Source: CALLPQ01 sp964392325 | GTDB taxonomy: Bacteria; Pseudomonadota; Alphaproteobacteria; Caulobacterales; Parvularculaceae | DNA length: 64,000 nucleotides | NCBI GenBank assembly: GCA_964392325.1 | Contig: CAYMPJ010000005.1 | Coordinates: forward strand, 1-64,000 | Direction: 5' to 3' | In this document: in pieces, positions 25,891 through 36,800 of the stretch | Layout: every line of letters begins with the position of its first letter | Numbering within the stretch: position 1 is the stretch's first letter | The notes under the pieces: model-generated | The model's input: only the letters and a program-made list of their open reading frames with translations | What the model was told of the DNA's origin: nothing | Databases searched by the model: none | Position numbers and translations under genes: made by a program

Positions 25891-28800
25891 TCACAAATAG
25901 CTCTGCAGCGAAGCAACACCCAGTTTATCATCACGCATGGCAAGTATTGCTTTGGTGGCTGCACGGGCTCCAGCAGCCGTGGTAATGCATGGAATTTTCT
26001 GGGCGAGGGCTGTTGTACGAATAGAGCGAGAATCTTTTACCGATTGCGCGCCTTCTGTTGTGTTGAATATTAATTGAACATCACCATTTTTGAGGGCATC
26101 GACAATATGTGGGCGCCCTTCCAGGACTTTGTTTACATGGGCAACATCCAAGCCGTGACTTTTAAAATAATCTGCGGTTCCTGCGGTTGAAATCAGTTTA
26201 AAGCCAATATCAATAAGTTTGCGCGCCGTCTCAATCATGGCTTCTTTGTCGCTATCTTTTAGGGAGATGAAGATGCAGCCCTCAAGGGGGAGCATCGCAC
26301 CGGCACCAAGAAGGCTTTTTGCCCGAGCTCTGGCAAAATTCTGATCGATCCCCATGACCTCACCAGTGGATCGCATTTCTGGACCCAGAACAGTATCCAC
26401 CCCGGCAAAGCGCGCAAACGGAAAGACAACTTCTTTAACAGCGACATGATCAATCTCGGGGATACGGTCCTTAAGGCCCAATTCATCCAGGCTCACGCCG
26501 GCCATAATTTTTGCTGCGATCCTTGCAACCGGCAAACCAGTTGTTTTAGCGACAAATGGGACGGTGCGAGAGGCGCGGGGATTGACTTCCAGTATATAAA
26601 TTGTCTCCCCTTGAATTGCATATTGCACATTCATTAAACCGATAACACCTAATCCCATAGCAAGCTTGCGCGTTTGTTCTTCTAATTGAGCTATGATTTC
26701 TTTACCGAGCGTGTACGGAGGAAGTGAACAAGCACTATCACCAGAATGAATGCCTGCCTCTTCAATATGCTCCATAACCCCGGCAATAAAGACGCGCTTA
26801 CCATCGCATATTGCATCAACATCAACTTCAACAGCATTTTGCAAATACTGATCAAGGAGAAGGGGTTGTTCCTCGGAAATGTCAATTTGTGCTGTTTCGA
26901 TATAATTGCGCAGGCCCTCATCATTGTGAACTATTTCCATGGCACGCCCACCGAGTACATATGAAGGACGTGTGACAAGAGGGTAACCAACGGATTTTGC
27001 TACCGATAGGGCGTTTTCACGATTTGGAGAAATTGCATTTTTAGGTTGTAACAGCGAAAGTTCCTGGATCAATTGTTGAAATTTTTCACGGTCTTCTGCT
27101 GCATCTATTGCCTCGAATGATGTGCCTAGCAGAGGGATATCAAGTTCATGAAGTGTTTTAGCAAGTTTTAGCGGCGTTTGGCCTCCATACTGAACAATTA
27201 CCCCTTTGAGGGTGCCTTGGTCTTTTTCGCGCTCAATAATATCGAGAACATTTTCATCCGTTAGCGGTTCAAAATATAAACGGTCAGACGTATCAAAATC
27301 TGTAGAAACTGTCTCTGGATTGCAATTCACCATTATGGATTCGATATTAATATCGGACATGGCAAAGGCCGCATGACAACAACAATAATCAAACTCTATG
27401 CCTTGACCAATTCGGTTGGGACCGCCGCCGAGAATAATAACTTTGTCGTGGGGGGAGGGGTTGCTCTCGCAAATTTCCAATCCCTCAATTGGATGTTCAT
27501 AGGTGGAATACATATAGGGCGTTATCGCTCGAAATTCAGCGGCACACGTATCAATACGTTTGTAAACTGGTGTTACACCATGTTCCTTTCTGAACTCACG
27601 CACCTGCATGGCGCTGGCACCTACTAATTGTCCCAAACGTTGATCAGAAAAGCCCATGGATTTTATATCCCGCAAACTTGTCGGGTCTTTGGGTAATCCG
27701 TTGCGGGCGATATCATTTTCGATATCTATAATCTCTTGAATTTGTTCAAGAAACCATGGGTCATAAGCGGTAATGCTGCGCACTTGTTCAATAGGGAGAC
27801 CAAAGCGTAATGCCTCGGCGGTAACGCGAAAACGATCGGGTGTTGGCGCGGCTAGAGCTGCGCGAAAGGCGTTGATATCATCGCCTTTACCGAGTCCGGG
27901 GACTGCAATGGGATCAAGCCCACATAGTCCTGTCTCCAGAGATCGCATGGCTTTTTGCATGGATTCTGCGAAATTCCGACCAATCGCCATCGCTTCGCCA
28001 ACGGATTTCATAGCTGTAGAAAGGTTTTCTTCAGCACCGGGAAATTTCTCAAATGCAAAACGTGGAATTTTTGTTACTACGTAATCGATTGTTGGTTCGA
28101 AAGAGGCTGGTGTTGCTTTGGTGATATCATTTTCGAGTTCATCAAGCGTGTACCCTATGGCGAGTTTGGCGGCGACGCGAGCGATTGGAAACCCCGTAGC
28201 TTTTGAAGCAAGAGCTGAAGAGCGAGACACACGCGGGTTCATCTCAATGACAACGAGGCGTCCATCTTTGGGGTTAACCGCAAACTGAACATTTGATCCC
28301 CCTGTTTCAACGCCTATCTCTCGCAAAACCGCAATTGAAGCGGAGCGCATAATTTGAAATTCTTTGTCGGTAAGGGTTAGTGCCGGTGCAACGGTAATTG
28401 AATCGCCCGTATGAACTCCCATCGGGTCAACATTTTCAATAGAGCAAATTATGATACAGTTATCCGCCTTGTCGCGGACTACCTCCATCTCAAATTCCTT
28501 CCACCCTAAGAGGCTTTCATCGACTAGAACTTGTCCCACCGGTGAGGCTTCGATACCGGTACGGATGAAATGATTATATTCCTCGCGATTGTAAGCAATC
28601 CCGCCACCGGTTCCACCAAGAGTAAAAGCAGGACGAATAATAGCCGGAAGACCGATTTCCTCTAGCACATTCATGGCATTCCCAATTGCGGCGTCGCGGT
28701 CATAACCGGTTATTTTCCCGTTCGCGTCTTTGATGGGGGGGGATGATACGATGCTTGCTCGCGGATTTTCGAGGCCGATTGCATCCATAGCAGCTCGGAA

Positions 28801-29193
28801 TTTCTCGCGATCCTCTGCCTTTTCAATAACGTCGGCGCGCGCGCCAATCATCTCCACATTGTATTTTTCCAAAATACCGGCTTTTTCCAGATCAAGCGCG
28901 CAATTAAGAGCCGTTTGGCCTCCCATAGTTGGTAATAAGGCGTCTGGGCGTTCTTTCTCGATGATTTTCTCGACATATTCCGGCAATATTGGCTCGACAT
29001 AGGTTGCATCGGCGAGTTCGGGATCCGTCATAATGGTCGCGGGATTTGAATTGACGAGGATCACCCGGTATCCCTCTTCTTTGAGGGCTTTTACAGCCTG
29101 CACTCCGGAATAATCAAATTCACAGGCTTGCCCTATAATGATAGGCCCTGCGCCGATGATCAGGATGGAAGAAATATCAGAACGTTTAGGCAT
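25891..29193 (-). CDS. carB: Carbamoyl-phosphate synthase large subunit
   Basis: CarB makes carbamoyl phosphate from bicarbonate, ATP and ammonia delivered by CarA, feeding arginine and pyrimidine synthesis. This 1100-residue protein has two homologous ATP-grasp halves (IIIGQACEFDYSG at the start, and the second copy starting with ILGGGPNRIGQGIEFDYC near residue 575). A C-terminal MGS-like allosteric domain follows. The length is standard. carA is not adjacent. It runs opposite to the genes on both sides; a 450-bp gap upstream holds its promoter. Confidence 0.97.
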   Translation of the reverse strand: MPKRSDISSILIIGAGPIIIGQACEFDYSGVQAVKALKEEGYRVILVNSNPATIMTDPELADATYVEPILPEYVEKIIEKERPDALLPTMGGQTALNCALDLEKAGILEKYNVEMIGARADVIEKAEDREKFRAAMDAIGLENPRASIVSSPPIKDANGKITGYDRDAAIGNAMNVLEEIGLPAIIRPAFTLGGTGGGIAYNREEYNHFIRTGIEASPVGQVLVDESLLGWKEFEMEVVRDKADNCIIICSIENVDPMGVHTGDSITVAPALTLTDKEFQIMRSASIAVLREIGVETGGSNVQFAVNPKDGRLVVIEMNPRVSRSSALASKATGFPIARVAAKLAIGYTLDELENDITKATPASFEPTIDYVVTKIPRFAFEKFPGAEENLSTAMKSVGEAMAIGRNFAESMQKAMRSLETGLCGLDPIAVPGLGKGDDINAFRAALAAPTPDRFRVTAEALRFGLPIEQVRSITAYDPWFLEQIQEIIDIENDIARNGLPKDPTSLRDIKSMGFSDQRLGQLVGASAMQVREFRKEHGVTPVYKRIDTCAAEFRAITPYMYSTYEHPIEGLEICESNPSPHDKVIILGGGPNRIGQGIEFDYCCCHAAFAMSDINIESIMVNCNPETVSTDFDTSDRLYFEPLTDENVLDIIEREKDQGTLKGVIVQYGGQTPLKLAKTLHELDIPLLGTSFEAIDAAEDREKFQQLIQELSLLQPKNAISPNRENALSVAKSVGYPLVTRPSYVLGGRAMEIVHNDEGLRNYIETAQIDISEEQPLLLDQYLQNAVEVDVDAICDGKRVFIAGVMEHIEEAGIHSGDSACSLPPYTLGKEIIAQLEEQTRKLAMGLGVIGLMNVQYAIQGETIYILEVNPRASRTVPFVAKTTGLPVARIAAKIMAGVSLDELGLKDRIPEIDHVAVKEVVFPFARFAGVDTVLGPEMRSTGEVMGIDQNFARARAKSLLGAGAMLPLEGCIFISLKDSDKEAMIETARKLIDIGFKLISTAGTADYFKSHGLDVAHVNKVLEGRPHIVDALKNGDVQLIFNTTEGAQSVKDSRSIRTTALAQKIPCITTAAGARAATKAILAMRDDKLGVASLQSYL

Positions 29194-29643
29194 AGATTTA
29201 TGGTCTCGTTACGCAAGAAAATGGGTTGCGAGGCTTTTAATGGCGCGCGCAATTGTAAAAAATTCGATTCTGTTGGCTAAAGCTGTCTATTAGGGGAAAA
29301 GGGCATATTGTGCAAAGGATTTGAGTGGAAATTATGAAATAGCTAGCCGCCTCCGATTTTCCACAAGGGAGCATTAACCGCTCCCATTTCATCAAAATTA
29401 TGTGTTTCGCAAGGCCTGATCATTATTTGTAAATAAAAACAATCACTTAAATGGTTAACGAGCGTCAGTTACCAATTTTTAACACGGATTTCCATATTGC
29501 ATTTTTAAATTCATGTGCCCATATTCCTGCGAAGAAGACGGTGTTTGTCAATTCAGATTAACGGCGTCTTAAAGCTGGGAATTTAGAATTGTTTCAAGGA
29601 TAACTCTTTGATTGCCTCGTTCAACTCTTAAAGGTTGGAGTAG
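29194..29643. other. Divergent intergenic region between carB and the wall-hydrolase leader
   Basis: This 450-bp stretch has no convincing long ORF. It must contain promoters for carB (minus) and for the leader-wall hydrolase unit (plus). Visible structure includes a GGGAGC/GCTCCC inverted repeat with a seven-base loop at 29367-29385. A cluster of TTAA-type half-sites lies around 29445-29485 (TTAA-N4-TTAAC, and TTAC-N6-TTAAC), loosely reminiscent of CtrA sites but not matching the consensus spacing. Confidence 0.5.
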
Positions 29644-29685
29644 ATGAGCAAAACGGCGAATAATGATGCCGTGTGGGTACAATGA
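29644..29685 (+). CDS. Candidate 13-residue leader peptide
   Basis: The ORF MSKTANNDAVWVQ begins at ATG 29644 behind a good GGAG ribosome site (29636-29639). It ends in a TGA whose first two bases are the last two of the next gene's ATG (ATGA overlap at 29682-29685). The following wall-hydrolase gene has no clear ribosome site of its own, so translational coupling is plausible. The peptide has no run of a single amino acid, so classic attenuation is not indicated. Confidence 0.45.
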   Translation: MSKTANNDAVWVQ

Positions 29686-30578
29686 GTGGATGCGTAATGA
29701 ATAAAGTGAAGCCACAGTCAGTGGCTAAAAATAAAGATCAGCCCATGATTGGTGATAATGTTATTTATCAGCACGATGAAGTGCTTAATTCTGGGTTGCA
29801 ATTGAATTGGAAATTGCGCCGGGCTATGGCTATCAGCGTAATGACTATTAGCGCTTTGGCAACCGCTTTCAGTTTTACATTGGCGCTCGAAAAGCATCAC
29901 TATGATTTGAGGGTTGAACATAGAGAGGCTGCCCAAGTTCAATTACTAGCAGACTATACCACCTATCTCGCCAAAGAGACTGCTGCTGTCGGTGCGCTAA
30001 ATAATAGCGAACAAAGACAATATTCAAAGCTATCTCAGATTAATCCTCAGATTGCCTACCTTAAAGCTGCTTTCTCAAATGCTGATCTGCTCGATGAGAT
30101 AGCTGATTATGATTTTTTAGATCTTCACACAGCACGTACGAGTGCTGTTCAGCGCAAGTGTCTGGCACAGGCTATTTATTTTGAGGCACGCTCGGAAAAA
30201 CGTATCGGTCAGGTCGCTGTGGCGGATGTGGTCATGAACCGTGTTGCCAGTCGCTTTTATCCCGATACAATTTGTGAGGTTGTGTTTCAGGGGTCTGAGC
30301 GTATTACAGGCTGTCAGTTTAGCTTCACATGTGATGGATCTATGGATGGCGCGCGGCTTACCCAGAATAACCGAAAGTGGGCTGAAGCAGAAAATATGGC
30401 TGGATCGTTTTTGGCCGGTATGCGTGTGCCTGTGAGCCGACAAGCTACTCATTACCACGCAAATTATGTCGACCCTGACTGGGCAGAAGAGCTCTCCCCA
30501 ACGGCGACAATCGGTACCCATAAATTTTACCGTTTTAACACCCGTAAAGTTGGGTATGCGGCCCCGGCGGGATTATAA
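29682..30578 (+). CDS. SleB/CwlJ-type cell wall hydrolase, membrane-anchored
   Basis: This 298-residue protein has an N-terminal membrane segment at about residues 48-69. The C-terminal Hydrolase_2 (SleB/CwlJ) domain is marked by CLAQAIYFEARSE, VADVVMNRV, CQFSFTCDG and the late ATHYHANYVDPDW. The Glu of YFEAR is the likely catalytic acid. In Alphaproteobacteria such proteins act on peptidoglycan in growth, not on spores. ATG 29682 overlaps the stop of a short leader ORF; GTG 29673 and ATG 29697 are alternatives. It converges on the PBP1A gene, leaving three bases between the stops. A role in septal or side-wall remodelling is inferred. Confidence 0.88.
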   Translation: MSGCVMNKVKPQSVAKNKDQPMIGDNVIYQHDEVLNSGLQLNWKLRRAMAISVMTISALATAFSFTLALEKHHYDLRVEHREAAQVQLLADYTTYLAKETAAVGALNNSEQRQYSKLSQINPQIAYLKAAFSNADLLDEIADYDFLDLHTARTSAVQRKCLAQAIYFEARSEKRIGQVAVADVVMNRVASRFYPDTICEVVFQGSERITGCQFSFTCDGSMDGARLTQNNRKWAEAENMAGSFLAGMRVPVSRQATHYHANYVDPDWAEELSPTATIGTHKFYRFNTRKVGYAAPAGL

Positions 30579-30581
30579 TTT

Positions 30582-32990
30582 TTAATTGTCACGATTGCGG
30601 CGACCGAGGCCAAAAAACCCGCGTCTACGCTTTTTCTTTCTTGATTGCCGGCGCTGGTTATTTTCTCTAGCCTGTTGTTGACGTGCTTCTCTGCTCAGCT
30701 GGCGATCAGACTTTCTGCGTTCTCTAACGATGCGGGAAAAACCTGTCGAAACATCGGCATAAAAATCTAGTAAAACAGGCTCATTGGTAATTGTGATTGC
30801 TGGATACGCGCCGGCAAGCTGAATGCTTGGCAGGTCTTTATGGGCGATTTGCATATAATCTTTCCAGATAGATGCGGGAACCGATCCACCTGTAATTTTT
30901 TCCATACCTTTACTATTATCATTACCAACCCACACACCTGTAACAATCTGAGCACTGTAGCCTACAAACCATGCATCCCGCCAATCATTCGTCGTGCCGG
31001 TTTTGCCCATAGTTTGGTGGCCATCAAGATTAGCACCTCTTCCCGTACCGGTTAGCATGACTTGATAAAGGAGGTGGTTTAAACTTTCACCAATCTCTGG
31101 CGTAAACACCCTCTGCGAATTTTGAGGGGCGCGCTCATAGAGAATATTGCCTTCCTGATCCTTGATTTGTGTAATGATATAGGGATCTATCTTGGTGCCA
31201 GCTCTCGCCATGGGTAGATAAGCGGTCGTTAGTTCTTCAAGGGTAAGGTCTGTCGCCCCAAGAGCCAGTGAAGGGTGCGGGTTAAGAGGAGAATTGATGC
31301 CAAGTCTTTTGGCAATTTCCATTACTTTTTCACGGCCAACCTGTTCACTCAATTGTACACTCACAGTGTTGATCGAACGCGCCATCGCCTCAGTTAGTCG
31401 AATCGATCCGGAATATGTGCTGGAATAGTTTTTAGGTTCCCAGCCATCAATATTGATTGGCTGATCAACATATTTTGCTTCAGGTTTTATTCCCGCCTCA
31501 AGAGCTGCGAGATAAACAAACGGTTTAAAAGCTGAACCAGGCTGGCGACGAGCCTGAGATGCGCGGTTAAATTGACTCTCGCGATAATTAAGCCCGCCTA
31601 CTAGAGCAAGCGTTGCGCCATCTATTGAATAGCTGATTAGAGCGGATTGACTTGCGCCGGCCTCTTTGATTTCTTCCGTAAGGCGAGCGCGTAGTGCATT
31701 TTCTGCGCCGGCTTGCATCGCCGGGTCAAGAGTGGTGGAGATTATCAGGTCGCCATCATAAGTTTCTATTAAATCCCGCGCTTTTGCGGAGATATAATCA
31801 AAAACATAACCGAGCTCTGAGCTTATATCATTGGCTAGTGCAGGGGTTCTAAGGGAGGCGACATGGGCATCAAAAGGAGAAATGGCATCTATCTCGGTCA
31901 GATTTTTTAACACTTCCGCTGATCGTTTCTTTGCTGCCTCAAGGTTGTTTGTCGGCGCTAGGCTGGAGGGGGCTTTGGGCAATCCAGCTAACATAGCAGC
32001 CTCTGCTAGGGTGACGTCTCTGGCGGATTTATTGAAATATGTTTGCGATGCTTGTTCGATGCCGTAGGCGCCTGCACCAAGATAGATGCGGTTGATATAT
32101 AGCGATAAAAGCTCTTCTTTGCTGTATCGCCCTTCAAGCCATAAGGCGAGAAGTGCTTCACGGATTTTGCGCTTATAGGTGCGATCAGGTTTGAGGAAGA
32201 GATTTTTTGCCAGTTGCTGGGTTATCGTCGAGCCCCCTTGTACAACCCGGCCTGAACGATAATTTGTGATAGCAGCTCGCAGGGTACCGCGAAAATCGAC
32301 ACCAAAATGCTCATAAAATCGTCTGTCCTCTGTCGCTAAAAAAGCCATCACCAGAAAGTCTGGAAGCTCATCTATGGCAATGGCTTCTCCATATCGCGCA
32401 CCGCGGGACATCATTTCTTCCCCGTCCTTATCGAGCATTACAATGCTGGATTGGCGATTGATATTCCAAAGATCCGTTCCCGCAGGAACGCGCGGGGCCA
32501 TCACTACAAAAATAAAAAACAGTATTGGGATCACGGCCGTCAGAGCCAATGTGGCTGTGGTCAGGAAAATCGGTTTGACTAAACGCTTCATTAGCCGCTT
32601 AATCGGGCCACCATTGCTGGATTTCGAGAGCTTTTGTGTTTCATCTGGTGGGGGCCCAAATCCGTCTGGCCCGTGATTTGAAATGGGTGATACTGGCGGC
32701 GGCGGCGAGGGGGTAGCGTTGCTTTCATTGTGTCCAGTAGACCCGTTAGAATTGGGGGCATTAGCAGGAAATTTCTGATGAGGATCTTTTTTCAACGTTG
32801 CGAACCGGCTTGTTATTGCCTGTTTAGTTGAGAGTAGCTTAGCTTGAATACTTTCGCCTAAAGGTCTGTTGGAGTGCGGCGCTCCCGACACGCCATGAGG
32901 GGCCGAGGCATCCGATTTCGATTGCCGGGCATCATTCGTGTTGGCCCCGGACTGGTCCCTGTTTTTTAGTGAAAAACGACCTTTTACCAT
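30582..32990 (-). CDS. Class A penicillin-binding protein (PBP1A family)
   Basis: This bifunctional enzyme polymerises glycan strands and cross-links peptides in the periplasm. The 802-residue protein has a long Pro/Ser/Asn-rich cytosolic N-terminus and a membrane segment at about 143-165. The GT51 domain has catalytic E221 (TEDRRFYEH) and GGSTITQQLAKN. The transpeptidase domain has S486-x-x-K489, S539-I-N541 and K663-TGT. All are intact. The C-terminus is strongly basic (Arg/Lys-rich over about 40 residues), perhaps for binding acidic polymers. It is divergent from the YcgN-like gene. Confidence 0.95.
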   Translation of the reverse strand: MVKGRFSLKNRDQSGANTNDARQSKSDASAPHGVSGAPHSNRPLGESIQAKLLSTKQAITSRFATLKKDPHQKFPANAPNSNGSTGHNESNATPSPPPPVSPISNHGPDGFGPPPDETQKLSKSSNGGPIKRLMKRLVKPIFLTTATLALTAVIPILFFIFVVMAPRVPAGTDLWNINRQSSIVMLDKDGEEMMSRGARYGEAIAIDELPDFLVMAFLATEDRRFYEHFGVDFRGTLRAAITNYRSGRVVQGGSTITQQLAKNLFLKPDRTYKRKIREALLALWLEGRYSKEELLSLYINRIYLGAGAYGIEQASQTYFNKSARDVTLAEAAMLAGLPKAPSSLAPTNNLEAAKKRSAEVLKNLTEIDAISPFDAHVASLRTPALANDISSELGYVFDYISAKARDLIETYDGDLIISTTLDPAMQAGAENALRARLTEEIKEAGASQSALISYSIDGATLALVGGLNYRESQFNRASQARRQPGSAFKPFVYLAALEAGIKPEAKYVDQPINIDGWEPKNYSSTYSGSIRLTEAMARSINTVSVQLSEQVGREKVMEIAKRLGINSPLNPHPSLALGATDLTLEELTTAYLPMARAGTKIDPYIITQIKDQEGNILYERAPQNSQRVFTPEIGESLNHLLYQVMLTGTGRGANLDGHQTMGKTGTTNDWRDAWFVGYSAQIVTGVWVGNDNSKGMEKITGGSVPASIWKDYMQIAHKDLPSIQLAGAYPAITITNEPVLLDFYADVSTGFSRIVRERRKSDRQLSREARQQQARENNQRRQSRKKKRRRGFFGLGRRNRDN

Positions 32991-33182
32991 GTGAACATAC
33001 TAACCCAATTCAGGTTTTTACAAAAGCTCTGACGACTGAACTGCGTCTTGTCGAACCGGTCTTCGGTTTTGTTGCCAAAGCCCCCTAGAAAAGGCATTAT
33101 TTCGGCGCAAAGCCTACCTTGCAGTCAATCAGGATTGGATACAAGATAGGATTGGGCATTATGATGGCAAAATAGAGAAAGC

Positions 33183-33704
33183 GTGAAAATATTGCCAAAT
33201 TCTCACAAAAAAAACGGTTCTTCGAAAAGGGAAACTTACGCCGTTATACACCCTACACGGGAGCGATATTGGGAGAAAAAGTCTCTTGATGAGATGAGTA
33301 AAACCGAGTGGGAAGCTCTGTGTGATGGATGCGGACGGTGTTGCCTTGTCATTTTGAGAGATGATGAAACCTATGAGCTGTACGAAACCGATGTCGCTTG
33401 TCGGCTATACGACCAAAAAGCACGCCGTTGTTGTGATTATGAGAACCGAAAAGCTCGGGTGCCTGACTGCGTAACCCTAACCTCGCAAAGCGTAAAATCA
33501 CTTGATTGGATGCCCGAGACTTGCGCTTATCGCAGGCTAGCAAATGGGCAGGAATTACCAAGCTGGCATCCTCTTTTAACCGGTACGCGTCAGAGCGTTG
33601 TGAATGCAGGCGTTGCGACGCCTCAAGGACTGTTGTCTGAAGATGAGGTTCCTGACAAAGATTTGCATGACCGTGTTAGGTCTCTTCGTAAATGTTCAGT
33701 ATAA
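33183..33704 (+). CDS. YcgN/UPF0260 family Cys-cluster protein
   Basis: This 173-residue protein belongs to the YcgN family, marked by CDGCGRCC near residues 48-55, then CRLYDQKARRCCDYENR and PDC, and the late WMPETCAYRRL and SWHPL motifs. The cysteines look able to bind a metal or Fe-S cluster, but no activity is established. A GTG at 33183 is used because GAGAAAG lies just before it. The first 30 residues are not conserved in my memory of the family, so a later start is possible. Confidence 0.88.
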   Translation: MKILPNSHKKNGSSKRETYAVIHPTRERYWEKKSLDEMSKTEWEALCDGCGRCCLVILRDDETYELYETDVACRLYDQKARRCCDYENRKARVPDCVTLTSQSVKSLDWMPETCAYRRLANGQELPSWHPLLTGTRQSVVNAGVATPQGLLSEDEVPDKDLHDRVRSLRKCSV

Positions 33705-33859
33705 ATGTGTTCATTTGCTATTGTGCCGGATCGGGCCACTATCAAAGAATTCAGTTCAGAAAAAAAGCACTGGTGGCTAGCTATTGCGATAGATTAATAA
33801 TATCTGGTCATAATAAACAAACTAGGTCAGATGATGCCTAAAAAAAGAGCCAATTAAAA

Positions 33860-36800
33860 ATGCCAGCATTAGCTAGAGTACCCTCAACGATAGAAGATGA
33901 TGAAGTTTTATCCCGAGTGATGGAAATTGCTCACAGTGATAATTTTCCTGATTCAATAGGTCCACCATCTGGTTTTGTGCAATTACTGGAGCAATTTGTA
34001 AGGTTTGCGACTGGAGACCAGACATTTTGGGATAATCCAGAGTTTTTCTACAAGCGGGTGCGAAATGTTTGGGATCAAACGTCGAAGCGTAAGGCCGGGG
34101 CGTCTTTGATAGATTTTCGTATTGAACAAGATGATCCTTCGTCCGGCTCCCCAAAAACACTCGAAAATGCTAAGTTAATTCTTTGTCTATGCACAGATGA
34201 TAAGCCTTTTCTCGTTGATAGTGTTTCTGCAGCAATCAATGATGCAGGAAAGTCTATTCATTTTTTTGTAAACACCATCATTGAGGTTAGCCGCAATGCG
34301 CAAGGTTCGCGAAAGATAGGCGCGAAAGATAACAGGGAATCGATCCTGTATGCTGAATTAGATCCACCAATTGATGATGCGGAAGTGGAAAATCTCCGGG
34401 CATCTTTGCGTGAAGTATTGAATGAAGTTGATCATGCTGTGATGGATTGGCAGCCAATGCGTGAAAGCTTGCAGGCAGCGATTGATAGCATAAAAGCGAT
34501 TAATCTCAATAAGGATCATTCTGAAAAATTTGATGATCTGGAAGAGGCTGTCGCATTTTTAACATGGGTTCTGAATGGGAATTTTTCTTTTTTCGGAATG
34601 CGTTATTATAATTACTCTACGAAAGGTAGTGAGGTTAGTTTTGAACAAAACATTTCTGCTGCCTTGGGAATTTTAAAAAACAAAGATAGAAGAATATTAA
34701 AAAATACGTATTCCGATAATGGAAAACTATCTCAAGCAGTCGCAACTTTTTTGACATCGGATGAATCAATACTTGTTGCAAAATCTAATACGATTTCTCA
34801 AGTTCACCGTAAGGTTTATCAAGACTATATTGGTGTTAAAAATTACGATAAAAATGGAAAAATGATTGGCGAGTATCGCTTTGTTGGTCTCTTTACGGCA
34901 GATGCATATAATCATTCGGTGTTTGATATTCCATTATTGAGGAAGAAAGTGCAGGCCGTCCTTGATATGGCACCATTTTCTTCCGGGGGGCACAATAAAA
35001 AAGCCTTGATAAATATTTTGGAAACTTATCCTCGTGACGAGTTATTCCAGGTGGATGTCCAGACGATTGCCGATAGTAGTTTTGAAATTTTACGTCTTTA
35101 TAAACGCCCTCGCGCAAAATTAATTATGCGTCGTGATCGTTTTGATCGGTTTATATCTGCATTCGTTTTTATCCCCCGCGATCTATTTAATTCCGATCGA
35201 AGAAAAGCCATTGGTGCATTATTGGCTAAGACTTTTAAGGGAAGGGTCTCTGCATTTTATCCGTTCTTTAGTGACGCTTCATTGGTGCGAGTTCATTATA
35301 TCATTGGTCTCAATCCAGGAGCCCCGCAAGGGCCTGGCTTGGGTGTTCTTAATGAACAAATTAAAGTATTGTGTCAGGATTGGTCGACAGATTTATCAAA
35401 TGAGATGCGCCGTACTCATGAATGGGCTGTGCCTCCTGGTCTATTCGAGCGATATTCAAGAGCATTCGATGCAGGTTATCGGGACCATATTGGGCCAGAG
35501 GAGGCAGTCGAGGATATAATAAAACTTGAATCACTAAAAACTGGTGAAAAAATAAATAGTGATATCATTGTTTCTGCTCATCAAAGACGTGCCGATGACA
35601 ATATCGATTTTGGCGTTAAGTTGATTAAGTGTGGTTCGTCTTTACAATTATCGGAAATTATTCCGACACTTGAGAATTTTGGTTTAAAAGTTATCAGTGA
35701 AAAAGACTATTCGGTTCATGTTGAAAACCCTAAATCCGGTGAAGATGAAGAGTATGGAATTCAGGATTTTCGACTAAAATGGCAATTTAAAAACAAGTTC
35801 GATTTATCGGTTTTCAAATCAAAATTTGAACAAGGGCTTTCAGCAGTTCTTGCCGGTAAGTGTGAGGATGATGGTTTCAACGCGCTTATTGTTGCTGCAG
35901 GTCTTGAATGGAGGGAAGCTTGGTTATTACGGGCTTGTTCTAAATATCATCTACAAGCAGGGTTCTCATTCTCCCAAAATTATTTGGAAGAAGTCTTGTC
36001 AAAGCATCCTCAAATTACAAATCTACTAATAGAAGTCTTTCATGCCAGATTTAAACCTGATGCGCGCACCATCAAGGAGCGTGATGATCAGGCATCAGGT
36101 TTTGCTAAATCCATTATTTCTGAACTTAACCAGGTCTCTAGTCTGGATGAGGATCGTATATTCCGAAGATTTTTAGACCTTATAATGGCGATAATACGGA
36201 CAAATTTTTATCAACTCGATAATGAGGGACATGGCAAGCCAGTTATCTCTCTAAAAATTGATAGTAAAATGATAACTGAATTACCTGATCCAAAACCCTA
36301 TCGAGAAATATTTGTATCTGGTCCCATGGTTGACGGGGTGCATTTACGGTTTGGACCGATTGCAAGAGGGGGCTTGCGTTGGTCAGACCGCCGTGAGGAT
36401 TTCCGTACGGAAGTTTTAGGCCTTGTTAAAGCGCAGCGTGTTAAAAATGCTGTTATTGTCCCCACGGGTTCAAAAGGTGGGTTTTATCCAAAGCAATTGC
36501 CAACATCAAAAGACCGAGTTGAGATATACGAAGCCGGACGTACAGCGTATCAATTTTATATCAATGCACTGCTGGACGTTACAGACAATATTGTTGATGG
36601 AAAAATTATTCCACCTGATAGAGTTTTTGCTTTCGATGAAGAAGATCCTTATTTGGTCGTGGCGGCTGATAAAGGGACCGCAAAATTTTCCGATACTGCG
36701 AATGAAATTTCTTTAACGCGTAATTTTTGGCTAGGTGATGCTTTTGCGTCAGGGGGTTCTGTTGGATATGACCATAAAGTGATGGGAATTACCGCGAGAG

